DNA from: Mycolicibacter senuensis
GTDB taxonomy: Bacteria; Actinomycetota; Actinomycetes; Mycobacteriales; Mycobacteriaceae
Assembly: GCF_003284925.1 (NCBI RefSeq)
Contig: NZ_QMEX01000026.1
Location: forward strand, 1 to 38,513
Length of the DNA: 38,513 bases
Reading direction: 5' to 3'
Part shown: piece after piece, positions 33,285 to 38,513 of the stretch
Layout: each line of letters starts with the position of its first letter
How positions within the stretch are numbered: position 1 is the stretch's first letter
Notes under the pieces: model-generated
The model's input: the letters and a program-made list of their open reading frames with translations, nothing else
What the model was told of the DNA's origin: nothing
The model's database searches: none
Made by a program: the position numbers and the translations under genes

Positions 33285-34712
33285 TCAGGTGCCGCAGAAG
33301 GTCCGGTAGTCACCGAATTCCGGCGGGGCCGGCGCGGCATAGGCCTCCAGACCGGGCCGCTGCCGGTAGGGCTCGCTGATGACGTCCAACAGCTTGCGCA
33401 CCGGCGCGAGATCATCGCGCATCGCGGCGGTCAACGCCTGTTCCACGAGATGGTTGCGCGGAATGTAGACCGGGTTGACGCGGTCCATCGCGTCGACGTC
33501 GGGCCCCATGGCCTGCCAGCGCGCCAACCAGTCATCGAAGACCGGTGACAGCGCCTCGGTGTCGCCGCGGCCGGCCCGCGCCAGGTTCCGGAAGAACGAG
33601 GTGTAGTCAACGGCGTTGTCTTTCATCAGCGCCAACGCCTGATCGATCAGTGCGGCCGCATCCACACTGCCGGTCAACCCGAACTTGGCCAGCATCCCAG
33701 CCGACCAGAAGCCGTGATAGAGCGGCATGAAACCTTCCAACGTTTCCATCGCTACGTTCACCGCGGTCTCTTCGTCGTCGGCGAACAACGGCAGGAGGGT
33801 CTCGGCGAAGCGAGCCAGGTTCCACTGCGCGACCAGCGGCTGGTTTCCGTAGGCGTAACGCCCGGCATAGTCGATGGAGCTGAATACCGTCGCCGGGTCG
33901 TAGGCCTCCATGAACGCACACGGCCCGTAGTCGATGGTCTCCCCGGAGATCGTCATGTTGTCGGTGTTCATCACCCCGTGCACGAATCCGACCAGCATCC
34001 ACTTCGCGATCAGCGACGCTTGGGCATCGAGCACCGCCTGGAACAGTGCCCGGTAAGGGTTTTCGGCGGTCGCGGCGTCGGGGTGATGACGGGCGATGGC
34101 GTAGTCGGCCAGCCGGCGCAGCAAGCCCAGATCGTCGGTGGCGCGGGCCTGCTGGGCGACGAGCTGGAAGCTGCCCACCCGCAGGTGGCTGGCGGCGATG
34201 CGGGTCAGCACCGCCCCAGGCAGCGGCGCTTCCCGTTGTACTTGTTCTCCGGTGGCGACCACGGCCAGTGACCGGGTGGTGGGGATCCCCAGCGCGTGCA
34301 TGGCTTCGCTGATCACGTATTCGCGCAGCATCGGGCCGACCACGGCCAGGCCGTCGCCGCCGCGGGCGAAGGGGGTGCGCCCGGAGCCCTTGAGGTGAAT
34401 GTCGCGGCGGTGGTCACCGGCCAGCTCGCCGAGCAGCAGGGCACGGCCGTCGCCGAGCAACGGGACGTAGTTGCCGAACTGGTGTCCGGCGTAGGCCTGC
34501 GCGACTGGGGTGGCGCCGTCGGGAACGCTGGTGCCGGTCAACAGCTTCAGGCCGTCCGGGCTGCGTAGCCAGTCGGGGTCGAGACCCAGTTCTGCGGCCA
34601 GCTTTTCGTTGAGTATCAGCAGCTTCGGGTCGGGCGGGGTGGCGGCCTGCCAGGGCTGCGCGAGCTCGGGGAAGGCGCCGGCGAAGTCGGCGCTCAGGCT
34701 TAGCGGTGGCAC
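33285..34712 (-). CDS. selO: SelO, protein adenylyltransferase (UPF0061/YdiU)
   Basis: 475 aa from GTG 34712. SelO is a pseudokinase that transfers AMP to Ser/Thr/Tyr of proteins, flipping the ATP in its active site, and has a role in oxidative stress. Landmarks: [74 protein letters not shown] and [10 protein letters not shown] (catalytic-loop and DFG equivalents). The C-terminus ends FCGT: the third-last-but-one position is Cys where eukaryotic SelO has selenocysteine (UGT). A TAGGCT box 6 nt before the GTG indicates leaderless transcription. Intact and close to the normal family length of about 480 aa. Confidence 0.94.
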   Translation of the reverse strand: MPPLSLSADFAGAFPELAQPWQAATPPDPKLLILNEKLAAELGLDPDWLRSPDGLKLLTGTSVPDGATPVAQAYAGHQFGNYVPLLGDGRALLLGELAGDHRRDIHLKGSGRTPFARGGDGLAVVGPMLREYVISEAMHALGIPTTRSLAVVATGEQVQREAPLPGAVLTRIAASHLRVGSFQLVAQQARATDDLGLLRRLADYAIARHHPDAATAENPYRALFQAVLDAQASLIAKWMLVGFVHGVMNTDNMTISGETIDYGPCAFMEAYDPATVFSSIDYAGRYAYGNQPLVAQWNLARFAETLLPLFADDEETAVNVAMETLEGFMPLYHGFWSAGMLAKFGLTGSVDAAALIDQALALMKDNAVDYTSFFRNLARAGRGDTEALSPVFDDWLARWQAMGPDVDAMDRVNPVYIPRNHLVEQALTAAMRDDLAPVRKLLDVISEPYRQRPGLEAYAAPAPPEFGDYRTFCGT

Positions 34713-34724
34713 GCTACCAGCCTA
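34713..34724 (-). promoter_or_regulatory. Leaderless-type promoter of selO
   Basis: TAGGCT (34724 to 34719, minus strand) with 6 nt before GTG 34712, the spacing of leaderless mycobacterial starts. It would separate selO expression from the upstream vapBC remnant. Confidence 0.45.
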
Positions 34725-34732
34725 CGGGCAGA

Positions 34733-35165
34733 TCAGGTGGTGCCAAGTAGACCGGCGACGCCCGCCGCATCGGGCACGCCGTGGGTGATCCCGGGGATAT
34801 CGCTAAACCCACCGTCGGCCGAGACCAAAGTTGCTCCGGTGGACTTGGCCACCGCGGCCAGGACCGCGTCGAAGGCACCAACACTGGGGATCGTCTCGAA
34901 CATCGTCAGACCACGCTCAAGGTGATCAACGGTCACACTCACCAGCGGCAAGAGCACCTCAGAATAGCTTCGGCCCAGCGCAACCGCGTCCCGGCGATCG
35001 CGCCGGCGGGCACGAATTATGCACAAACTCCTGGATCACCTCGGCGGTTGTCGTCGCTTCGATGTCCCCATCGATGCTGGCCTGGAGCAAGTCCCGGCAG
35101 GGGCCTCGGAACCGGTGCTTCGAACCCTTGGCATAGACCAGCACCGTCGTGTCGAGCAGAATCAT
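34733..35165 (-). pseudogene. vapC: VapC toxin gene broken by a frameshift
   Basis: Two overlapping minus-strand frames together give a full PIN toxin. The first (from ATG 35165) reads [15 protein letters not shown] and ends its sensible part at AEVIQEFVH; the second continues [20 protein letters not shown] and carries VGAFDAVLAAVA and LVSADGGF to the stop at 34733. All four acidic PIN residues can be found, split over the two frames. The junction is at about 35015-35019 (AATT on either strand) and one inserted base there explains it. The toxin is therefore probably inactive unless the reading is a sequencing error. Start overlaps the vapB stop as ATGA, the usual VapBC coupling. Confidence 0.82.
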
Positions 35166-35413
35166 CCGCGTCGCCCACGCACCGCATCCAACTCCTGCTT
35201 CAGCTCCGCCGGTTCGGGAACATCCATGTCGGGAGCATCGAGAATGTATTGCCCTGCGGCTTTGCGCCGCTCACCTGGGCCGGCGAGGCCACGATCGATA
35301 GCCTCGCGCACCACGGTTGCCACCGAAACACCGCGCTCACGTGCCGCCGCCGTGATACGGCGATGGCGTTCATCGTCGAGCAAGATCTGAAGCCGGTGCT
35401 CCAACCGGGACAT
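35162..35413 (-). CDS. vapB: VapB-family antitoxin (ribbon-helix-helix)
   Basis: 83 aa from ATG 35413; an ATG at 35419 would add two residues, but TAATGT, a -10 box, lies 6 nt before ATG 35413 and covers the earlier ATG's upstream side, favouring 35413. [40 protein letters not shown] is a ribbon-helix-helix DNA-binding domain; the C-terminal [20 protein letters not shown] is the toxin-binding tail. The antitoxin is intact while its toxin is frameshifted, an arrangement that tolerates toxin loss. Confidence 0.86.
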   Translation of the reverse strand: MSRLEHRLQILLDDERHRRITAAARERGVSVATVVREAIDRGLAGPGERRKAAGQYILDAPDMDVPEPAELKQELDAVRGRRG

Positions 35414-35425
35414 GCACATACATTA
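35414..35425 (-). promoter_or_regulatory. Leaderless-type promoter of the second vapBC module
   Basis: TAATGT (35425 to 35420) followed by 6 nt and ATG 35413 on the minus strand. It fits the leaderless pattern and decides the antitoxin start. Confidence 0.45.
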
Positions 35426-35441
35426 GCGTGTGTAGCCCCGG

Positions 35442-36440
35442 CTATCCGCGGGACTTCGAGCCGAGCTGATGGTAGTTGTCGGGGTTGATCTCGCTCTCCC
35501 CCGACCAGCAGTACGCGGTCAGCGCCCCGCCCTTGACTGCGCTGAAGTCCACGCAGGCGGTGCGTTGCGTCCAGTCGTGCCCGGGTTTGGGAGCGGCTTT
35601 GCGCCAGTAGTGGCCGTAGAACACCGGGGCCTGACCGGTGTAGACGTACGACTCCGCGCCGGTAAGCAATTCCAGCTCCGGCAATTCCGGGTAGGGGTCG
35701 CCATCGAAAGTGGTGAAGCCGCCGTCCATCACGGCGACATCGCGAAGCGTGCGTGCGTCACTGTTCCACCAGCAGATGCGCGCCTTGTCGCGGGTGTTGC
35801 CGTCCTTGTCTTTGTAAGCAGTCTGGTCGTAATCGTCGACCAGGCTGATCTCCGGACCTTTGAGCAGGTTCTCGATCGCGTCGTACAGCGGGTGCCCCTT
35901 CGTGTTGGCGTCCACGAGGTGATCCCGGTCGGCGAACGGCGCCGTCGATCCGCACAGTTGCTGCACCACCGCGATCGACTCGTCGTGCCAGCAGGCATGC
36001 ACCACCCGCAGCCCACCCAAGTCCAGCCACAGCGGGAAGGTGGCGAACCAGTCCAGGTAGTAGCGCTGCTGGTCGGCGTCGAGTTGGGCGAGAAATTCCT
36101 CGTGTTGCCCGGTGTGCTTCGGTGAATGCGAGCGCAGATACTTACCGCTGCCGGCCGGCGATTCGGTGTGGTAGGCCAGTGCGTTGAACTCGTGGTTGCC
36201 CATCACGATCTGCGCGCTGCCGGCATCGACCATCGCTTTGACCACCTGCAGCACCCGCAGCTGTTCGTCGCCGCGGTCGATCAGGTCACCGACGAAAATC
36301 GCCTGCCGATGCGGGTGGCGGTATTCGCCTGTGCTGTCGGTGATCTCGTATCCCAGCTCGGGGAGCAGCGCTTCGAGCTGGCTGGCGCAGCCGTGGATGT
36401 CACCGATGATGTCGTAGCCCTGCGCCACCGAATCAGCCAA
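35442..36440 (-). CDS. PPP-family metallophosphoesterase (Ser/Thr phosphatase or ApaH-like)
   Basis: 332 aa from TTG 36440, chosen because AAAGGGAGG stands 6 nt upstream, the strongest ribosome binding site in the area; ATG 36491 (349 aa) and a start at 36545 are alternatives whose extra residues simply translate this site. Metal-binding motifs: GDIHGCASQLEALL near the N-terminus, FVGDLIDRGDEQ, VMGNHEFNALAYH and VVHACWHDE, i.e. GDxHG, GDxxDRG, GNHE and a distal His. These residues bind two metal ions and cleave phosphoester bonds; substrates may be phosphoproteins, diadenosine polyphosphates or other nucleotides. The C-terminal VFYGHYWRKAAPKPGHD supplies the last His ligand. Follows the three micro-ORFs on the same strand, so it may be their operon's main product. 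Confidence 0.88.
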   Translation of the reverse strand: MADSVAQGYDIIGDIHGCASQLEALLPELGYEITDSTGEYRHPHRQAIFVGDLIDRGDEQLRVLQVVKAMVDAGSAQIVMGNHEFNALAYHTESPAGSGKYLRSHSPKHTGQHEEFLAQLDADQQRYYLDWFATFPLWLDLGGLRVVHACWHDESIAVVQQLCGSTAPFADRDHLVDANTKGHPLYDAIENLLKGPEISLVDDYDQTAYKDKDGNTRDKARICWWNSDARTLRDVAVMDGGFTTFDGDPYPELPELELLTGAESYVYTGQAPVFYGHYWRKAAPKPGHDWTQRTACVDFSAVKGGALTAYCWSGESEINPDNYHQLGSKSRG

Positions 36441-36498
36441 GGTGGACCTCCCTTTCGCTTGCACCTGAATTCTTTCAGGGGGCACCGACATGGTCGGC

Positions 36499-36684
36499 TC
36501 ACCGGCGAGCTCGCGGCGACAGCGCTTGCTTTCGGCGCTCCTCACCCTCGGTCACCTGCTGCAAGATCTCGCGTCGTCGTAGCTCTTGTGCCGCACGGAT
36601 TTTGTCGGCACGCGCCGACGCATACGATCTGTGCCACTGCCGTGGCTGCTGAGGTTCGCCGATCCAGCCGCGCTCGGCGCTCAT
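36499..36684 (-). CDS. Small basic protein, third micro-gene of the 36.5-37.0 kb operon
   Basis: 61 aa from ATG 36684, the ATG overlapping the stop of the gene before it (ATGA, 36681-36684). It is Arg/Glu/Gln-rich and probably helical (RSYASARADKIRAAQELRRR, EILQQVTEGEERRKQALS), with no recognisable domain. The overlap and strand make it part of a small operon with the genes at 36681-36905 and 36902-37036, and the phosphatase follows downstream. Possible nucleic-acid or protein-binding role only by composition. Confidence 0.6.
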   Translation of the reverse strand: MSAERGWIGEPQQPRQWHRSYASARADKIRAAQELRRREILQQVTEGEERRKQALSPRARR

Positions 36685-36905
36685 TGGGCCTCACGCGGAC
36701 TCGTCGGAAACCGGGCGGCGTGCAGTCGTCGGCGCTGTTCATCGGCCGCGCTGAGATGCAGATATTTGAGCTCAAGCTGGCGCATCGCTTGTGCCGCCGC
36801 CGACGTCAGGTACGGGTTCCCGTATTTGCGCCGGGCGTAGGCCAGCAACTCGGCATCGCTGAGGCGGCCGAGCCGGTCACGGTAGGCAGGCCGGACATAC
36901 TTCAC
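36681..36905 (-). CDS. Small basic protein, second micro-gene of the operon
   Basis: 74 aa from GTG 36905, which overlaps the preceding stop as GTGA (36902-36905). Reads VKYVRPAYRDRLGRLSDAEL, LAYARRKYGNPYLTSAAAQA, MRQLELKYLHLSAADEQRRR and then a short tail; rich in Tyr, Leu, Arg, helical, no known domain seen. The longer frame to 37409 is antisense and low-complexity upstream and is rejected. Codon use fits the host, so it looks like an established gene and not a random frame. Confidence 0.6.
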   Translation of the reverse strand: MKYVRPAYRDRLGRLSDAELLAYARRKYGNPYLTSAAAQAMRQLELKYLHLSAADEQRRRLHAARFPTSPREAQ

Positions 36906-37036
36906 GTCCGCCCCGCTTTCGACAGGTGACTCCAGCTGGTCCGCGTGGAACCCTCCGTCCCGTAGTGGTGGGCGTCGGCGTCGGCGCCGAACCCGGCCGC
37001 CAACTCTTGCAACAGTTCCCAGTCCAGTTCGGGCAT
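36902..37036 (-). CDS. Small acidic protein, first micro-gene of the operon
   Basis: 44 aa from ATG 37036 with GGAAGG 4 nt upstream; ATG 37114 in the same frame would give 70 aa. MPELDWELLQELAAGFGADA followed by DAHHYGTEGSTRTSWSHLSK. It is acidic at the N-terminus, unlike the two following basic products. Its stop overlaps the next start. I do not recognise it. Confidence 0.55.
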   Translation of the reverse strand: MPELDWELLQELAAGFGADADAHHYGTEGSTRTSWSHLSKAGRT

Positions 37037-37187
37037 GTCGCCTTCCCGGCGGTGCCGCACCCGGGCAGCCACCCCTTGCACACTGACCGCGTGCCGGCTC
37101 TTCCCCTGGGGCACCGTGCGGTGGTGGCGCGGTTGCCGGGACGACGGGCCAGGTACCCGAACTGCCGTCCACTCGTGAGCTGCTGCC

Positions 37188-37220
37188 AGGATAGCCGAGC
37201 ATGCCGACGTCGGCGATGCT
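37188..37220 (-). promoter_or_regulatory. Candidate promoter/operator of the micro-gene operon
   Basis: On the minus strand TATCCT (37193 to 37188) can serve as -10. Just upstream lies the perfect 12-bp palindrome GCCGACGTCGGC (37203-37214), flanked by AGCAT/ATGCT (37198-37202, 37216-37220) in near-symmetrical places. A regulator bound there would cover the -35 region. The leader to ATG 37036 would be about 145 nt. Confidence 0.3.
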
Positions 37221-37261
37221 GCGGCGGTGGCGTCGGTCGGGAGTGAACTGACCGATCCAGG

Positions 37262-37678
37262 TCAACGAGACTTCCCGACCACCCCCGCCCGAATCCCCCG
37301 CAGCATGTAATTCGTCGCGACAACGTGTAAGCGCGTCCCGATCACCAATGCCCGATACACACTCCCGTGCAGCCCCGGGAACTCCGCGTAGGAGCGGGCG
37401 TGCACGCACGTGCCACCACCCGGCGCGTCACTCAGTTCGAAGATCAGCCGATACCGCGAGAAGCGATGCCGCCCGGCAAGGCTGAGCCGCTGCTGCTCAA
37501 CGCTTTCCGCCACGTCGAAACCGGCCCGGGGTTGCGGACCGAGCAGTGCGACAAGGGGATTGCGCTGCGCACCGCGCAGCAGGGACTCCACGTACCGCCG
37601 CAGTCCAACCCACGCCGCCTGTCGCGACGCATCCACACGTACCGTGTGTTCGTCGATGTAGGGCAGCTCATTGCTCAT
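37262..37678 (-). CDS. SRPBCC-superfamily/DUF2867-like protein
   Basis: 138 aa from ATG 37678, with GAGAGG about 12 nt upstream. The pattern EHTVRVDASRQAAWVGLRRY, LSLAGRHRFSRYRLIFELSD, VHARSYAEFPGLHGSVYRAL and VIGTRLHVVATNYMLRGIR resembles DUF2867 of the START-like SRPBCC fold, a cavity that usually binds a hydrophobic ligand. No ligand can be named. Divergent from the DoxX-like gene (113-bp gap); transcription may continue toward the micro-gene operon, 225 bp downstream. Confidence 0.78.
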   Translation of the reverse strand: MSNELPYIDEHTVRVDASRQAAWVGLRRYVESLLRGAQRNPLVALLGPQPRAGFDVAESVEQQRLSLAGRHRFSRYRLIFELSDAPGGGTCVHARSYAEFPGLHGSVYRALVIGTRLHVVATNYMLRGIRAGVVGKSR

Positions 37679-37738
37679 CGGTGATCACACCTCTCGCGTT
37701 GATTCCCCATCCCCTCCCTAGACGATCCGGCGCCGACG

Positions 37739-37762
37739 AATGTGACAACCGACCGTCACATT
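37739..37762. promoter_or_regulatory. Inverted repeat between SRPBCC and DoxX-like genes
   Basis: AATGTGAC (37739-37746) and GTCACATT (37755-37762) are perfect 8-bp complementary arms with an 8-nt centre. The TGTGA/TCACA half-sites recall Crp-family sites, but the spacing (10 nt between them, not 6) does not fit. It could be an operator for either divergent gene, or a hairpin. Confidence 0.5.
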
Positions 37763-37791
37763 TCGCCGCATCCGGGGCCGCCAAACTCACC

Positions 37792-38079
37792 ATGGCGCGC
37801 GAGCGCTTGATCGCCACCGGCCAGACCGGGGTGGCGATGTTTCCGATGCCGGTGGTGCGTTTCACCGCGGCGATGGAGTTGCTGGCGGCGGTCGGACTGG
37901 TGGCGCCGGGGCTCACCGGGATCGGGACGGTGCTGACGCCGCTGGCCGCGCTGGGGTTGTGCGTGGTGATGATCGGCGCCGCCTGGGCGCATTCTCGGCT
38001 GCATGAGCCGCGGAGCGTGCTGATCAACGCGGTGATGTTCGGGCTGGCCGCCTTCGTCATCGTCGGTCGGCTGCTCTGA
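37792..38079 (+). CDS. DoxX-like membrane protein, probably shortened at the N-terminus
   Basis: 95 aa from ATG 37792. Three membrane helices remain (FTAAMELLAAVGLVAPGL, GIGTVLTPLAALGLCVVMIG, VLINAVMFGLAAFVIVGRLL), with AHSRLHEPRS before the last one. The same frame just upstream reads FAASGAAKLT, which matches the loop after the first helix of this DoxX-like family (SGAAKL), but no first helix or start codon is found there; instead the palindrome at 37739-37762 occurs. The family is usually about 115-125 aa with four helices, so the 5' end may have been lost or replaced. DoxX-like proteins are integral membrane proteins of quinone/oxidoreductase-linked or unknown function. Confidence 0.7.
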   Translation: MARERLIATGQTGVAMFPMPVVRFTAAMELLAAVGLVAPGLTGIGTVLTPLAALGLCVVMIGAAWAHSRLHEPRSVLINAVMFGLAAFVIVGRLL

Positions 38080-38098
38080 CCGCCGCCGGAACGGAAGC

Positions 38099-38513
38099 TC
38101 AGACCACCAGTGTCTGCGTCGCCAGCCCCGCTGGCCCGGCGGAATCGAAGACCGTCGTCTGCGTGAAGGCGCCCTGCCCGGGCGTGACGAGGGTGCGCGA
38201 GTCCATCCCGACCCAGTGCCCCACCGGATCCCGATGCAGCACCACGGTGAAATCGCAGTTGATCGCCGGATGCTCGGCCGGTGGGGCGCAGGCGCTGATC
38301 CCACTGCCGGAATCGCCCACCGTCAGCACCCGCTGCCACGGCGTCATCGCCTCACCGGCCACCAGCGCCACCTTCGGGCGCGCCCAGGCCCGCGCCGGGC
38401 CATCGGTGGCGAAACCGCCATCCAGAAAACACCAGTCGATCGACGACAGATACCCGCCGGCATGCCAGCCGTCGGGAAAGGTGAACGCCTGGGCCACCGG
38501 CTCGACCCCGCCC
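38099..38513 (-). CDS. Acyl-CoA thioesterase-like protein (5' part outside window)
   Basis: The minus-strand frame is open to the window edge; 138 C-terminal residues are visible. AFTFPDGWHAGGYLSSIDW, WARPKVALVAGEAMTPWQRV, VGDSGSGISA and NCDFTVVLHRDPVGHWVGMD fit the C-terminal half of a TesB-like / acyl-CoA thioesterase double-hotdog protein common in mycobacteria (VLTVGDSGSG.SA, W.GMDSRT, GQGAFTQTTVFDSAG). It would hydrolyse acyl-CoA thioesters. The second hotdog appears complete here; the first is off the window. Convergent with the DoxX-like gene. Confidence 0.8.
   Translation of the reverse strand, partial: GGVEPVAQAFTFPDGWHAGGYLSSIDWCFLDGGFATDGPARAWARPKVALVAGEAMTPWQRVLTVGDSGSGISACAPPAEHPAINCDFTVVLHRDPVGHWVGMDSRTLVTPGQGAFTQTTVFDSAGPAGLATQTLVV

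Noticed and set aside
36681..37409. Single 242-aa minus-strand gene
   Set aside because: Only the last 74 codons look protein-like; the upstream part is low-complexity Arg/Gly/Pro and overlaps the better-supported 44-aa frame. The GTGA overlap at 36902-36905 supports the short gene.
37741..37760. Crp-type binding site (TGTGA...TCACA)
   Set aside because: Half-sites match, but they are 10 nt apart where Crp-family sites have 6; kept only as an unassigned palindrome.
1..38513. CRISPR arrays, tRNA/rRNA genes, insertion sequences, att sites
   Set aside because: No regularly spaced repeats, no cloverleaf or rRNA sequence, no transposase or integrase motifs were seen anywhere in the window.

Overview
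This window is a stretch of high-GC actinobacterial chromosome. The recC-recB-recD order, a Rip3-type site-2 protease, two VapBC modules, frequent GTG starts and TANNNT -10 boxes only 6-7 nt before several start codons point to the Mycobacteriaceae (Mycobacterium/Mycolicibacterium type). The assignment is inferred from gene content; no species is claimed.

Layout. 1-7457 (+): recC (5' end off the window), recB and recD, joined by 4-bp start/stop overlaps, form the exonuclease V operon. 7524-8871 (+): a small membrane protein and a NYN-LOTUS (RNase/RNA-binding) protein, separated by a long imperfect inverted repeat. 8886-11842 (-): release factor RF3, then a tight NTF2-like/SDR pair. 11885-12130 (+): a small secreted Cys-containing protein. 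12144-14795 (-): a secreted GH92 glycosidase. 15089-16363 (+): Rip3-like intramembrane protease with CBS domains, overlapping a convergent 155-aa four-helix membrane protein. 16846-18486 (-): NERD nuclease-helicase. 18538-20069 (-): a P450 followed by a previously unlisted 44-aa hydrophobic protein with a strong ribosome binding site and an operator-like palindrome. 20232-24344 (+): two tandem paralogous SEC-C zinc-motif proteins, both with leaderless-type promoters.

24352-31814 is the accessory, island-like part. It holds a more AT-rich DUF6883/DUF4926 gene pair overlapping tail-to-tail with a VapBC module, a membrane protein sharing an LRGDxRGFxG motif with the one at 7524, a MazG-like pyrophosphohydrolase, an HNH endonuclease, a PLD nuclease-SF2 helicase-DUF3427 protein, and the decayed N-terminal remnant of a DUF262 (GmrSD-type) restriction protein. 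The content is typical of a defence island.

31902-38513 holds a second copy of the 155-aa membrane protein, a secreted/anchored S1 serine protease, SelO (protein AMPylase), a second VapBC with a frameshifted toxin, a PPP-type phosphatase led by three very small genes coupled by overlaps, an SRPBCC/DUF2867-like protein, a shortened DoxX-like protein, and the start of an acyl-CoA thioesterase-like gene running off the window.

Best candidates for something undescribed: the DUF262 remnant beside the PLD-helicase and HNH genes; the three-microprotein operon ahead of the phosphatase; the leaderless SEC-C tandem pair; the DUF6883/DUF4926 module; and the 44-aa hydrophobic gene. All coordinates and motifs were read by eye; no database search was made.
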